Part shown: piece after piece, positions 34,307-45,419 of the stretch
Layout: each line of letters begins with the position of its first letter
Position numbering within the stretch: position 1 is the first letter of the stretch
Source: Acytostelium subglobosum LB1
Lineage: Eukaryota > Evosea > Eumycetozoa > Acytosteliales > Acytosteliaceae
Direction of reading: 5' to 3'
NCBI RefSeq assembly: GCF_000787575.1
Contig: NW_012236530.1
Location: forward strand, 564,734 to 628,733
Length of the DNA stretch: 64,000 nt
The notes under the pieces: model-generated
Seen by the model: the letters and a program-made list of their open reading frames with translations, nothing else
What the model was told of the DNA's origin: nothing
Database searches by the model: none
Program-made: the position numbers and the translations under genes

Positions 34307-35483
34307 TGTTTGTTGTTGTTATAATTTATAATACAAGTATATTTTACAATAAATAATATATATTATTGTAGGTTTGGTTGGATGGATTACGGTTGTTGGT
34401 CCTGTTGTTGAAATAAAGATGGAGGAATATATTAGTAACTTTTGGAAGTTGATTGATTGCCTCTGGATTTGATCGTGATCGATGTTGGAATACAACACAA
34501 ACACACACATAAAACACACAAGAAGCTAGCTCCTGTTATCTCTTAATGTAACGACAGGCTTGGATCAACTGAGGCAAAGGATGTTAACACACGAGTGTTG
34601 ATGAACAACACACTAACAAACACATACATGTATGTGATAGTTGGATGATTGATTGATTGTTGATTAGAAGGGATATTGATATTTATGGGACGATGGTTTC
34701 ATTTAACTAATTTGGGTGTGTTGGGGTGTTTTGATGGCCTCCTTCCCTTCAAACAAAATGAAGGAGTTGGTAACATCGAGGTGTGTGCGCGAGTTGAGTT
34801 TGTTTGTAGAGAGCGAGAGATAGAGACTATACAGTAATCGTGAATGTATGAATGAATGAAGATTGATGACCTGTTATGAAGTGTTGATATAACATATATG
34901 TATGTAGTGTGTGAACTAACTAATTCAAAGCAATGCAATGCAGGAACCTAATGTACTATTTACTGTTGGAACTGTTCCAATCCTATACCAAATGAATAGA
35001 GAGTGATATAATAGATAAAGATAAATGAAGAAGGAGATGTCTTCTTAATGCAATGGCGCCAGATGATTGATGGAGTGAGCAGGTAAGTAAAGGCATGTTG
35101 GATGAGGATGAAGAGGATCACCTCACCAATTATTTTAATTTGTTGTTGTTGTTGGCGTCGAATTGGAATCAGTGATTATTTGAACCAACAAAGGGGGGTC
35201 TATGGTCCAAAAACGATCAAAAACTACCCAATGTCAATGGGTATCCTTGTTGTTGGACAACAACAGACTACCACACATACACACAAACAAACACACCAGA
35301 ATAGAATGGTTCAAGGACTTACACATTCATTGAATTCATTGATTGTTATGATTGATTGATTGAATGATGGAGGCAGTCAGGTCACGTGAGCCCTGTAGAG
35401 TGGGTGAATGTGTGATTGATCAAGTATCTGGTACTATTCCAAAATGAGTGAGAGATAGATAGATAATAATAATAACTAGTTAT
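34307..35483. other. Intergenic spacer (1.2 kb)
   Basis: Between the myosin promoter side and the 3' end of the PNKP gene, both minus strand. Contains scattered TGAT/TGAA tetranucleotides and AGATAGATA near 35455. Several short open frames lack starts, codon bias or splice partners. I see no gene. Confidence 0.5.
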
Positions 35484-37142
35484 TTATTTAGGCTTGGGAA
35501 TGTTATACATGGTCTCATCTTCAGGTCGCAGATTGAGGATAAAGTTCACCTTCTTGACCTCGGTGAAGCCTTCCGACACCTTGGGCTCGACAAAGTTCTT
35601 GTTGAATGTGGCGTAACCAATGCCTGGCACGTGCTTTCCCTGTCCCATACGCTCACGATAGTAGTTGAGATGCTCGGCGAGCTCACGTGGTGTCTGCATG
35701 TGGAAACAACGTACGGGCACACCAGCAGCCTTGGCTGCATCGATGTACTCCTTGCGTCCACTTGGCATTGGGTTGGTGTTGTCAATGACCACCGACTTGC
35801 CCTGCGACAGGAACTGGATGGCGGCCTTGAGGCACTTCTTGGGATCGCCCATGGTGTCGCGGTTCACCCAGCCATAGCCTGCGGGGACAAGGTGTGTCTT
35901 GGAGAATGTAGACTTGCCAGAGGCGGGCCAGCCACATAGCACGATCATCTCTTGCTTTGGCGATGTGATGTTGCCGCCACCCTCGAGGATCTCACCCGAT
36001 CTTGGTGGCTGTGGCACGGCGAACTTGGAGACGGCGCCCGATTTGTCGACGAATGGCTGCTCGCCCAGGAAGAACTCCTCCGGTGTCTGGAAGGCGATGC
36101 CGCAGGTCATGGCAAAGGCGCGGTCAGAGTTGGCAAAGTCCTTCTTCTTGCCGGGCTTCCAGTTGTCGGGGCGGCCTGCTGCGTCACCGACGTAGAAGCA
36201 TTGGGACGCGTCGAATGGCGCGCCAGTGTTGTTACACTCCTCCTCCAAGAACTCCCACATGAGCTTGTTTGGCTTGCGCCACTCTCCGTTCAAATCGCAC
36301 GCCATGATGGCGATGCATGGGATGCCGATCTCCTTGCACAGGTCCTGGATCTTGCCCGAGACCGAGTTGAACTTGCCCTTGTCAAACTTGGACTTGATGC
36401 CGACGCCACCCTGGTTGGTGATGACGATCACCTGGTAGCCGTCGTCGTGGAGGCGCTTCATCTCGATGGGCACCGAGTCGTCCCACCATACCCAATCACG
36501 GCGGTCCTTGGCAAACTTTGCGCCAGACTTTGTGTGGATCATTGTGTCATCCATATCAAAGGCGGCCACCTTTGATCTTGTGATTGGTGCCTCCAAGAAG
36601 AAGAACGACTCCTCATGTTGAGTCCATTGGCCCAATGTTTGAACGGACTTTGTTATCTTTCTTGATGAAGTAGTAGTTGTAGTTGTTGTTGTAGTCTTGG
36701 CGGCAGTTGTTGTGGCGGCAGTAGTTCTGGCCTTCTTGTTTGGCTTGGCATCTTCGACCTCATCTTCCTCTTCCTCCTCGTCTTCAGCAACGGCAGCAGT
36801 TGAAGTTGTTGATGTAGTAGTGGTGGTAGTCTCATCATCATCCTCCTCTTCTTTGGCCTCTTCCTGTTCCTCCTCGACATCTCTTCCTCTCTTCTTTGTG
36901 GCGGCAGGCTTCTTGGGTGCGGGTGCAGCCTTCTTCTTTGATGCGGCGGTGGCAGGCTTGGCAGGTGGTGGTGCAGTTGTAGTGTCTGGCGATGCATTAT
37001 CAGCACCATCAACAGATGCCTCCAAGATCATCTTTACCAAGTTTGCCTTTGTACCCTTGACCTTAATATCCATTGATTTACAAATCTCTCTAAGGTCATT
37101 ATAAAGCATAACCTCGAGTGATTCTTGTGTATAAGTAGTCAT
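35484..37142 (-). CDS. Bifunctional polynucleotide kinase 3'-phosphatase with N-terminal SAP domain
   Basis: Intronless, 552 aa. Residues about 7-42 look like a SAP DNA-binding motif (LYNDLREICKSMDIKVKGTK then ANLVKMIL). About 50-165 is a low-complexity Lys/Glu/Thr linker with a nuclear signal (KKRGRDVE, KPNKKAR). The HAD phosphatase follows, with DMDDT (Asp196, Asp198 catalytic), VITNQGG, and a metal-site YVGDAAGRP. The kinase has Walker A GWPASGKST at 404-412 and VIDNTNP further on. This pairing defines PNKP, which restores 5'-phosphate and 3'-OH ends in single- and double-strand break repair. Vertebrate enzymes carry an FHA domain instead, and plant ZDP carries zinc fingers. Here the SAP domain takes that place and presumably recruits the enzyme to DNA directly. 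Confidence 0.92.
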   Translation of the reverse strand: MTTYTQESLEVMLYNDLREICKSMDIKVKGTKANLVKMILEASVDGADNASPDTTTAPPPAKPATAASKKKAAPAPKKPAATKKRGRDVEEEQEEAKEEEDDDETTTTTTSTTSTAAVAEDEEEEEDEVEDAKPNKKARTTAATTTAAKTTTTTTTTTSSRKITKSVQTLGQWTQHEESFFFLEAPITRSKVAAFDMDDTMIHTKSGAKFAKDRRDWVWWDDSVPIEMKRLHDDGYQVIVITNQGGVGIKSKFDKGKFNSVSGKIQDLCKEIGIPCIAIMACDLNGEWRKPNKLMWEFLEEECNNTGAPFDASQCFYVGDAAGRPDNWKPGKKKDFANSDRAFAMTCGIAFQTPEEFFLGEQPFVDKSGAVSKFAVPQPPRSGEILEGGGNITSPKQEMIVLCGWPASGKSTFSKTHLVPAGYGWVNRDTMGDPKKCLKAAIQFLSQGKSVVIDNTNPMPSGRKEYIDAAKAAGVPVRCFHMQTPRELAEHLNYYRERMGQGKHVPGIGYATFNKNFVEPKVSEGFTEVKKVNFILNLRPEDETMYNIPKPK

Positions 37143-37391
37143 TTTTTGTTTGTAATATATATATGTTGTAATGTATACGTTATGTTTGTTGCTTATTCAG
37201 TTGGAGGAGGTATTAATCAATTTTGGAGCAAGTCACATGTCCCTGGTTTCCCTCATTAGAGGAATTTTTTGAAATTCCAGATATGATTGTAGCGATCAAA
37301 ACAATGATGGGGCAAGCAAAAACGGACGGAATGATCCTTGATGACAGGGGTATGATTTATTTTTTTCATATTCGCGCGGTTGATCGATGGT

Positions 37392-39145
37392 TTAGTTACC
37401 TGATTTGGAAGGTGAAAGTGATTGATTGCCTTGCGTTGGACCTGCAGGACCAACAACCTTGCCGCCATTATTATTTGAGTTGGACGATAAAGATGAGGAG
37501 GAGGAGGAGGAGTAAGGTGAGTAACGGTTGGATTTCAATGGAGATAGTAGTTGTTGTTGGTTGGTGCTGGCACTGCTGGAGCCAGGCACATGGTGATGTG
37601 GCGATAGGTGATGATGGTGATTGGATGATGGACTGAGCAGTTGCTGTTCGTGCTGTTGATGCTGTTGCAGTTGCTGATGCTGCTGCGCTTTGTAAGATGA
37701 TGATGAAGAAGATGAAGATGTGACGGCTGACGTCGATGTCGTTGATTTAGAAGAAGAGGGTAGTGGAGATGGTACTCTCTCTTGTGAAGATGTATGTTGT
37801 TGTTGATCAGGAGATGATGTAGATGTTGATGTTGATGTCTGCGTCGCAGGCACAGCTGTACTCGATGATGTTGATGTAGTTGTTGTTGTTGTTTTCTGTT
37901 GTTGATGATGATGATGTTGTTGTGAGTTTAGCTCACTCTTGAGTTGCTTGACTGATGGAGCGTTGGAAGGGGATGATGCCGATCCAGGCATGCCAGCAGA
38001 GATGGGCAGACTGGCACACTCGTAGAGGTCCAGTATCTGATTGCCAATGTCCTCCAGGATCTCCAGCTTGATGTTGAGTATCTCCCACCACTGCTTCTTG
38101 CCCTCGGACGAGAGAGGGTAGTTCAGAAACTTGGACGCGAGGAACACCGCGGCGTACGATATCAGTATGGGCGGATAGCGGAGGCAGAGGTTCGTTCGCA
38201 GACTGTCATTGATAAAGTTCCATGCGATCTGACACAGATTTTTGCTGCCGTTGATCAGCTTTATGTATTCCAACAGGTACTTGTACGGATGGTCCACCGT
38301 CAACTCAAAGTTGATCGTTGTTAACAACAAATGTTCCTTCTCTACGACCTTTTGTGATAGCTCTACTACCTCCTATATTGTTGATTGATTGAGTTAGTGA
38401 TTGATTGATTGAGTGAGTGAGTGAATGAGTGATGGACACATACAGGTGAGTCTTGAGCCTTCTCCCAGTTCTTGAAGCGACACTTGCATGAGAGATATGA
38501 TACATCAAGAAGCTTTCGAGGCTTCTCCTCTACTTTGCCAGCAAGGAATAGACATGTAGTGGCAATGACCTGTGAACATTAATGAATGAATGAGTGAGTA
38601 AGACATGTCATGCGTCGTCGCATGCTACATCATCAACGTCGACGCGACACATACGAATCTATCATGATCTTTCAGATGATGTCGAATGAAGAATCGATGA
38701 AAGTATGTCGTTGCCGTTGCTATTGTAAGCTGCGAACTGTATGATGAGTGAGGGAGATGGAGGTGGATGTCAGTTCAACTTGAACGAGTCATGTGATTGA
38801 TTGAATGAATCAAACATACATCTTTAGCTTGATGCCAAGGTCTTGAATGAATGAGCATGCCGATTGACGCTGAGTGATCTCTGATTTAACATCATCACCG
38901 TAGTGCTTGTGTATTTGGTCCCTGGTGAAGTACCAATGTGCGTTCGGAAAGCTCTTAAAGTCGACCAATGAGGAGGGGTCCTTCACAGGCGTCGCGGCTG
39001 CCGACGATGTAGCCGTAGCACCGACGTTGTGCTCACTGTTGCTATTGTGATTGCTCCCATTGTTGTGCATTGTAGTTGGTGCACCTTGTTGATGCTTTGA
39101 GTGCTGCTGTTGTTGTTGTTGTTGCACTTGTGGTGGTTGACTCAT
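37392..39145 (-). CDS. Cyclin T/K-like transcriptional cyclin
   Basis: Four exons, 39145..38820, 38736..38655, 38569..38444, 38372..37392, 504 aa. After a Gln/Asn/His-rich start, the first cyclin box reads NAHWYFTRDQIHKHYGDD, SEITQRQSACSFIQDLG, then after splicing TYFHRFFIRHHL and CLFLAGKVEEKPRK, the wording of cyclins T, K and L. The second box follows (FELTVDHPYKYLLEYIKLI, PPILISYAAVFLASK). The C-terminal 200 residues are His/Gln/Ser/Thr-rich, as in cyclin T, where they bind the RNA polymerase II tail. It likely pairs with a CDK9/CDK12-type kinase. The ATG at 39145 is used because the seven codons before it have no ATG. The stop sits in GTAACTAA, so a further 3' exon is conceivable. Confidence 0.85.
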
Positions 39146-39648
39146 GACTCTGTCTCTCTCCCTCAATGACTCTGCTGCTGCGCTTGTGTCTCTGTATCTG
39201 TACCTGTTACCTTCTCTAACTACTACTACTACTGCTACTACTACTACTACTACTATATTATTAATAGTTTCAAACTATATTACATTCACACTGTTGAGGA
39301 GCCTAGGCTGTCCGTTATTGCAATAGAGCACACACCTTGATTAAAGGAGACTATACCTAAAGGTTGGGAATGTGATGCAGCGACGCAATGTGTCAACAAC
39401 AGCCCAGCTCAAACAAGTATGTTGATGATTGAATTGATCCAAAGGCCACTACCTTTATGAAGAGGCAGCTGGATGTTGTATATGTTTCTGCTGCTGACAA
39501 TGAATGAATGAATGCGCCTTGATTGATTGTTTGTTTGATTGTTTGAGATTGATTGATTGAGTGTATTCAACAATTGGTGGACGATGTAATCAGCATTGAT
39601 AGAGGTCCAACCAATCCAAAGTGATGTATGTTGTCAACTGAGTTGCTG

Positions 39649-39682
<34 letters not shown>

Positions 39683-40184
39683 TGTATAAATATGTAGTTG
39701 TCGTTGATACCTGTGATGATACTCTGTACTTCCACTACTATTACTCTACACACCTTATATACTTCTTAATACTGCTACTACTAATACTACTCTGTCTAAC
39801 TGATCTCAATAACAATTACAACTAACAAACAAACAATGCAATGTCATGTGGTGTTGATGTCAACAACACAAACAAACTTGAAGAACTGCATTCGCTCATT
39901 CTTGGTTTTTTATAAATTATGTCTGAACTTCATCAAGTCCAACAAATTGAACCATAAACAAAATAATCTTATTGGGTAGGTACCAATGTTGGTGAATTGC
40001 AATGACATGATCAAACATCATTATTGGGCTTCCATTACCAAAAAAATAATATCTCTATCCTCCCTTTCAGCCATGTTGTGTTCAATTCAGTTCCACTTTC
40101 CAATTCCACCTCAACATCCACATCCATCACCAACAACATCATCCACTCCAATCCAAGTTGTAAAGATACAAGATAATAAAAATA
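39146..40184. promoter_or_regulatory. Divergent upstream region with microsatellites
   Basis: 1-kb spacer between the divergent cyclin and patatin genes. It holds a (CTA)n-type run (about 39220-39255) and the (TATG)n array listed separately. No gene seen. Confidence 0.5.
39653..39687. repeat. (TATG)n microsatellite
   Basis: About eight perfect TATG units in the cyclin/patatin intergenic region. Confidence 0.9.
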
Positions 40185-41412
40185 ATGTATATTAATAATA
40201 ATAATAATAATAAGATTGTTTGTTTGGTCATCATAAGTTTGTTGACAACTACAAATGTAGTGTTGGCTCAATCAAATTCAGTGTGTAGAGCAATCACTTT
40301 CAGTGGCGCTGGTGATAGAGGTGCATATGAAGTGGGTGTGGCTGCTGGTTTGGTAACAATCCGTGAACCACAAGACTTTAGATGGCAGATTGCCACTGGT
40401 ATCAGTGCTGGTGCAATCAACACTGCTGGAATGGCCATGTTCGCAATTGGCAAAGAAGAGGATGCTGTCCAATTCCTAGTCAACCAATGGGAGGATGTCT
40501 CCAGGAAGCGTATATATCCTCCTAATCACTCATGCCTGGAATCATTCCAATCACTCACTCATTCACTTCGATAATCTGATCAAACATATAGAGATTTGGA
40601 AGAATTGGCTTGGTGGACCTGCCGAGGGCTTCCTTGAGAGGCAAGGCCTGCTCGATGATGAACCCTTACTTGGATGTAAGTAGACAACCGAGTCCGAACC
40701 ACTTCCCCAATCAATGAATCATTCTGACGCCCGGTCCCAACACTTCATAGTCTTGGAGAACTTGTATAATGCCTCGATGGTCGCTCAATCAAACAGGACA
40801 GTGTTGATTGGCGCTACGAGTTATGATACAGGATTGTTCACAAAGTTCACAAACACAGCTGATCCTGATATTGTGTTGATGGTCAAGGCTTCAGCATCAA
40901 TTCCAGCACTGTTTGAACCAACAAACATTCGTGGTACACTATACATGGATGGCGGTGCAACTTACTTGACACCAGTAACAGACACTGCTGAACTCTGTGC
41001 TCAGACTGGTGCCGAGAAGACCATCATCGATGCCGTTATCATTGGAAAACCCGACAGCACTGTCAATGTCACCACCTGGAAGACACCCGCACTATTGATG
41101 CGCTCAGCAGACATTGTCATGACCAACATCTTCATGAAGGACATCGAGACTGCATTCCAAGCCTATCCAAACATTATCATCAATTTGTAAGTCGTCCTGC
41201 AGCCAAGACATCGCCACTCTTCACTCACTCACTCGCGAAACAACTTCCACAGGTACTATCCAAGCCAGCCACTACCAGGCGACTTCCTTGGCTTCCAATA
41301 CTCCAAGGAGATGATATCCATTGGTATCAAGGATGCCACGTCTGAGAGTCCATCCTTGGTTACCTTAGACATTGGCAACTATAAGGAGGCCTTGGCCACA
41401 CTAAGGGCCTGA
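40185..41412 (+). CDS. Secreted patatin-like phospholipase
   Basis: Four exons, 40185..40509, 40592..40675, 40751..41186, 41253..41412, 334 aa. After an Asn run, a hydrophobic segment (IVCLVIISLLTTTNVVLA, about residues 11-28) acts as signal peptide or anchor. The patatin fold is complete: oxyanion loop GAGDRG (41-46), nucleophile Ser74 in GISAG, and the dyad Asp203 in MDGGA. It should hydrolyse acyl esters of phospholipids or neutral lipids in the secretory path, phagosome or outside the cell. Exons 2-4 are placed by frame: RKQIWKNWLGG at the first junction and NLYYPSQPL at the last. The 3' end is 133 bp from the convergent TVP23 gene. Confidence 0.88.
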
Positions 41413-41545
41413 TCCAATCATTGTCCAGCATGATACTGATTAAAAGAGTTCCACTCTTCATTGTATACATCACTTGTGATATTGCTTGTCGCTGGCTTAC
41501 TTGGCTGGCTGTTTATTTACATAAGGACCTGGACCTGTTTGGGGT

Positions 41546-42389
41546 CTAGAGATAGCTGCTGGCACGATTGAATAATGCCTGTCCAATGTAGTTTGATGCG
41601 ATTGATGATGCAGTACTACTGCCCATGATACCTCCACTGCTATTGTTACTATTGTTACCCTTTGCGCACTTGAAGAATCCATATATATTTGCCATACTAA
41701 GTGAGAGTGCAATGATTGTAACTGTGGCGTGATCATGATTGAGTGATTGAGTGAGTGTTAGGCGTGGCTGACATCATGATCACATGATCTGATCAATGTA
41801 ATACATACTTATCATCCAGTTGAAGCTGAAGGATATGAGACAGGAGAGGAAAAAGAGTGCCCAGACTACTGGCGTGAAGTATAATGACAACCAAAAGACG
41901 ATCGATTCTGCTTGGTTGTATTTCGCATCCTTTGATTGATCAATCGATTGAGTGATTGATCAGTTATGATGTGTGGCGAGTGTTAGGTCAATGTCAAGTG
42001 ATTGATTGAATGAATGAATGTGATTGACTTACTGCAGGTGCTTGTTCAAAGTACCATTCATTGGTACCATCATCTTTGACTTGGTTCCACCAACGTAGAC
42101 CAACGAGTAGTCGACCAGTGACGTTCTTGACAGTCCAAAAGTCAAAGCTGAGTAGTAGAGTACAGAATATGAAGCTGAGTATGAAGCCTCCACCAAAGAT
42201 AAAAGGGAATAGATATACTAGTATTGCCACGACCTTGAACGCCACATGAAACAGTGTTGCCCATGGATGCTTCAAGCCTTTAACAAATGATACTGCGCCA
42301 CCTCCACCACCACCCGCTGGTTGATTAATGAATGGATTGGTCTCGGCTGATCCAATCGGTTCATTGAATCCAAACTCATTGACTTGCAT
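41546..42389 (-). CDS. tvp23: TVP23 family Golgi membrane protein
   Basis: Three exons, 42389..42033, 41929..41809, 41721..41546, 217 aa. A Gly-rich N-terminus is followed by HPWATLFHVAFKVVAILVYL, FGGGFILSFIFCTLLLSFDFW, then TVKNVTGRLLVGLRWWNQV, the family signature, and WYFEQAP. The second exon gives AESIVFWLSLYFTPVVWALFF and a last membrane helix that continues over the junction (WMIITIIALSLSMANIYGFF). It has four predicted membrane segments. Yeast Tvp23 and human TVP23A/B act in Golgi-endosome trafficking, with loosely defined mechanism. The third-exon acceptor (CCACAG) is chosen because it alone keeps the hydrophobic helix in frame. Confidence 0.88.
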
Positions 42390-43216
42390 AGTTTAGTTTA
42401 GTTGGTTTGTATATATTATCTGTATCTGTATCTGTATCTGTATGAATGTGTTTGTTGGGTAGTTGAGGGAGGCTTCGCGCGAATGAAAGAAAAAGGTGAG
42501 TGGTAATGAAGAGTCACACACTCTTTATTCATTCATTGATAGTTAATCAAAACACTTGCATTGTTGTGATGTGATGTGGATGAGTGCACTCCCTCATCAA
42601 ATCAGACGTGGCAGCACAAGTCTTTGAGAAGTCATATGACTGCAAAGATCAGACAAGTGATAAGTTCAATCAACAACAGATATATTATGTCTATCAATAT
42701 ATCTATATTTGAACGATCAATCATTCATTCATTCATTGACAATTACAACGACATCACCAGTGCGACAGGTGCTGCGAGATCTATACCTACTTCGTTTGAT
42801 TGTACACTCTCTCGACATTACGACATTACGACTTCATCAACATCAACAACAACATTCTACGATGATGATTGGCGCCTGCAGAGGGCGTTCACGGTCGAGC
42901 ATCAACCTGGCCACACCTATGTGACCCGCCCGCAACGCCTCTGGAAGGAGGATCACTTGAACAGGTGATAGTGGCAGCAGAGTGGTCCGATTCCAATGGC
43001 GAACGCAGTGCCCTCACAATGCTCTTCAATCACTGGGTCGTCTGCCTCACCCACACCAGTCCGGAGGATGGCCTTGCCATTCTCCGCCATCTCAACAAAT
43101 GCCTAGTTCATCGGCGACTCCAACTGAGCAACCACTATTTTGCCTTCACAGGACACTGAATATAACATGGTCTGCACAGGTGGCTCAAAAATGATTGACT
43201 TCCTCCTCTCTGAAGA
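42390..43216 (+). other. Divergent spacer with probable coding remnant or missed 5' exons
   Basis: The part next to TVP23 is its promoter. From about 42870 to 43156 the plus strand has coding-like sequence (SNGERSALTMLFNHWVVCL, HLNKCLVHRRLQLSNHYF) in a frame different from the downstream gene. The same sort of sequence continues in a third frame at 43150-43210 (MVCTGGSKMIDFLL). These probably belong to the next gene, whose 5' half is either broken by frameshifts or has splice sites I cannot place. Confidence 0.4.
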
Positions 43217-44059
43217 ATGAGTGCTGATCCCCGACCAGTGTATTCTCCCCGGCATCATGATCAATCCGGCGGTCACGGATCCAGGATCGCCCAAAGAATC
43301 TTCCGCATTGAGCAAGGACTGAATGAGCACTTTAAAATGGCCAAGTTCGCGGCGGACATTGGAGACGAGACCGTGCTCAAACAGTCGCTAGAGTGTCTCA
43401 ATCTTATCGACTGTACACCGGAGCAGCTGGCAATAATAAGACAGCAGGCGATCAATCGTGGACATCAACATCTTCTTCATCTGTTCCCACACCATGATAC
43501 TGATCCCGCCACATCCAGATTTAATCTATCGTGGCCAACCTTTGTGTTTGATAGGTCGATGGACGTGAAGCTTGCGAGGGTACTGGTCGGACAGAACAAG
43601 GAGTTGGTGAGCGCAATCATGTACGGTGCGGCTGAAGCTGGACGAGTGGATATTGTTCGCCAATTCAATCTTGAGGATGACTTAACAATTGATATCCTTG
43701 AAGTTGCTGATTATGGACATCTGGACTTGGTCCGCCATATTGTGGACTCACTTGGCAAGAGTCCCAATGATCAATCAAACATTCTTGAGAGAATATTCAT
43801 CAAAGCAGCAGAGGTGGCCAAGTATCTGTTGGGCGTCATGGATAAAGACCGAGCTGTGCAGTGCGTAGCCAATAACAAAGAGAGAGCAAGAGAAGAGTCA
43901 CAGCTATTACGAGGATTTGGACGATCACGATCACCTTCAAGGAAACGAGACGACAGTAAATTGAAGATGGCGCACCAATCAACGTTGGCAAGCCTTGACT
44001 TCCTCGTGACAGTCAACCTAATAAACTACAAAATGGAGATTCAGCTCCTTGAGAACTAA
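43217..44059 (+). CDS. Uncharacterised helical-repeat (ankyrin-like) protein, 5' end uncertain
   Basis: 280-aa open frame starting at the first in-frame ATG. It has paired helices with ankyrin-like wording (AAEAGRVDIVRQFN, VADYGHLDLVRHIVDSL, IKAAEVAKYLLGVM), as seen in a large dictyostelid family of degenerate ankyrin proteins. A Ser/Arg patch (GRSRSPSRKRDDSK) lies near residue 235. There is no signal peptide. Upstream coding-like sequence in two other frames suggests that the true protein is longer, or that the locus is a decaying family member. Function unknown. Confidence 0.55.
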   Translation: MSADPRPVYSPRHHDQSGGHGSRIAQRIFRIEQGLNEHFKMAKFAADIGDETVLKQSLECLNLIDCTPEQLAIIRQQAINRGHQHLLHLFPHHDTDPATSRFNLSWPTFVFDRSMDVKLARVLVGQNKELVSAIMYGAAEAGRVDIVRQFNLEDDLTIDILEVADYGHLDLVRHIVDSLGKSPNDQSNILERIFIKAAEVAKYLLGVMDKDRAVQCVANNKERAREESQLLRGFGRSRSPSRKRDDSKLKMAHQSTLASLDFLVTVNLINYKMEIQLLEN

Positions 44060-44191
44060 TTAATGATACATTTATCCAGCATGCGCTGTGGAACAATCCC
44101 AGCTCCAGATATATACATTGTGTTGAATTTGGATGGTTTATTACAATCAAACAAACAATCAACGAGAAGTTGAACGCACCTGACTACTGAC

Positions 44192-44806
44192 TTAGAGTGA
44201 GCTACATGTGATCTTGAGGTAGTAGTTGCTGAAGCTTTGCTCACAGTTGGTGTCAAAGTTGTAGGACTTGCATGAGCCTGAGAGACATTGTTGTCCCTTT
44301 GGCTGCTCACCGTCACATGTCAATGTCAGCACGGTTCCATCGTCAGTGGTGAGTGTAGTGCCATTGGTCGCGTAAGCATAGGCCACCAACGAACCGAGTC
44401 CACAGGTCTCGTGAGTGTATATTGCGCCAATGATATTGCCAGAGCCAACGTCGACGATGGGCTCCTGCGAGATGTACATGGTGGCAAATGGTGTTGGAGC
44501 GATGTACTCTGTGAATTGGAGATCGGTGACACATGTTCCATTCTTGTAGGAGTCGTCGGTGAAGTTGCCAGCGCAGGTGCCATCGTCAAAGATCTTCCAA
44601 CCGGCGCGCAATGCAGTCACGATGAACTCGTAGGACACTGTATCCAAGTCGATGCAATCATTCAATGAAGCTGCATATCCAACACCACTAACATCTCCAG
44701 TGCATGCCTGTTCTGCGCGTGGTTGGAAGTTGACCATCAAAGTGTTTGACTGAGCCAACGCTATCGTTGCAAAAATGAATAGCAATGTTCCAATTATCTT
44801 GATCAT
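44192..44806 (-). CDS. Small secreted protein (dictyostelid-type, unknown function)
   Basis: Single exon, 204 aa. The signal peptide is MIKIIGTLLFIFATIALAQS. The mature part has spaced cysteines (EQACTG, NDCID, GTCAGN, NGTCVTD, ETCGL, LTCDG, QCLSGSCKS, TNCEQ, ITCSS) and N-glycosylation sites (NFT, NGT), so it is an extracellular disulfide-bonded protein. It resembles small secreted dictyostelid proteins of the DUF3430 sort, but I am not sure of that match. Its stop is 132 bp from the convergent helical-repeat gene. Confidence 0.75.
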   Translation of the reverse strand: MIKIIGTLLFIFATIALAQSNTLMVNFQPRAEQACTGDVSGVGYAASLNDCIDLDTVSYEFIVTALRAGWKIFDDGTCAGNFTDDSYKNGTCVTDLQFTEYIAPTPFATMYISQEPIVDVGSGNIIGAIYTHETCGLGSLVAYAYATNGTTLTTDDGTVLTLTCDGEQPKGQQCLSGSCKSYNFDTNCEQSFSNYYLKITCSSL

Positions 44807-45419
44807 TCTCTCTAAATAGATAAATAGATTGATTATCTGTATGTGTATGTGTGTATGTACAATGAATGAATGAATGAGGTCATCATCTCATCCATGTAAT
44901 GAATAAATATCTTCACTTTATTTTTGCATTGTGTGGGCGAAGACCTCCAATGGGGTGGACCCATCTCTGATTGGAAGCCTCCTTTGCCTTTTCAAGCTTC
45001 CATGACCCCACTCACACATCTTCACAAAAGACGATCAATCATTCTTTCACTCAAATCTTAATCTTCTTTGATGATGTCATATATATAACTACTATAAACA
45101 CACAATGATATGAATATACTATATATGATACAAAAAGGTTTATTTGTTTGTGCCAAAGGGTGTTTGAATGAATGCAAGGGAGTCAGGACCATAGACACTC
45201 TTGACAATGGTACACTGACTACTCGGGAAAGACAGGGCGCCCTTGCTCGCCATTTTCTGTCCTTCATACTCTTTGATGTGATGTAGATACACTCTTGGTA
45301 TTTACATTTGATTGCTGTTTGATGTGTGAGAGTTGATGTTGGGTGGACCCTTCAAGACTGGGTGGGTCTTGTGGACTAAGGCGCGTGCGTTGTAGGGAGG
45401 ACACTACTACCGAACACTT
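44807..45419. other. Intergenic spacer
   Basis: Between two minus-strand genes: promoter of the small secreted protein and 3' flank of the DUF2828 gene. A 69-codon open frame at 45058-45267 has no coding signature. Nothing else seen. Confidence 0.45.

Noticed and set aside
36697-37104. 135-codon plus-strand frame rich in Ser
   Set aside because: Antisense of the Glu/Lys/Thr-rich linker of the PNKP gene.
45058-45267. 69-codon minus-strand frame
   Set aside because: No codon bias, no splice context, and it lies in the 3' flank of the DUF2828 gene.
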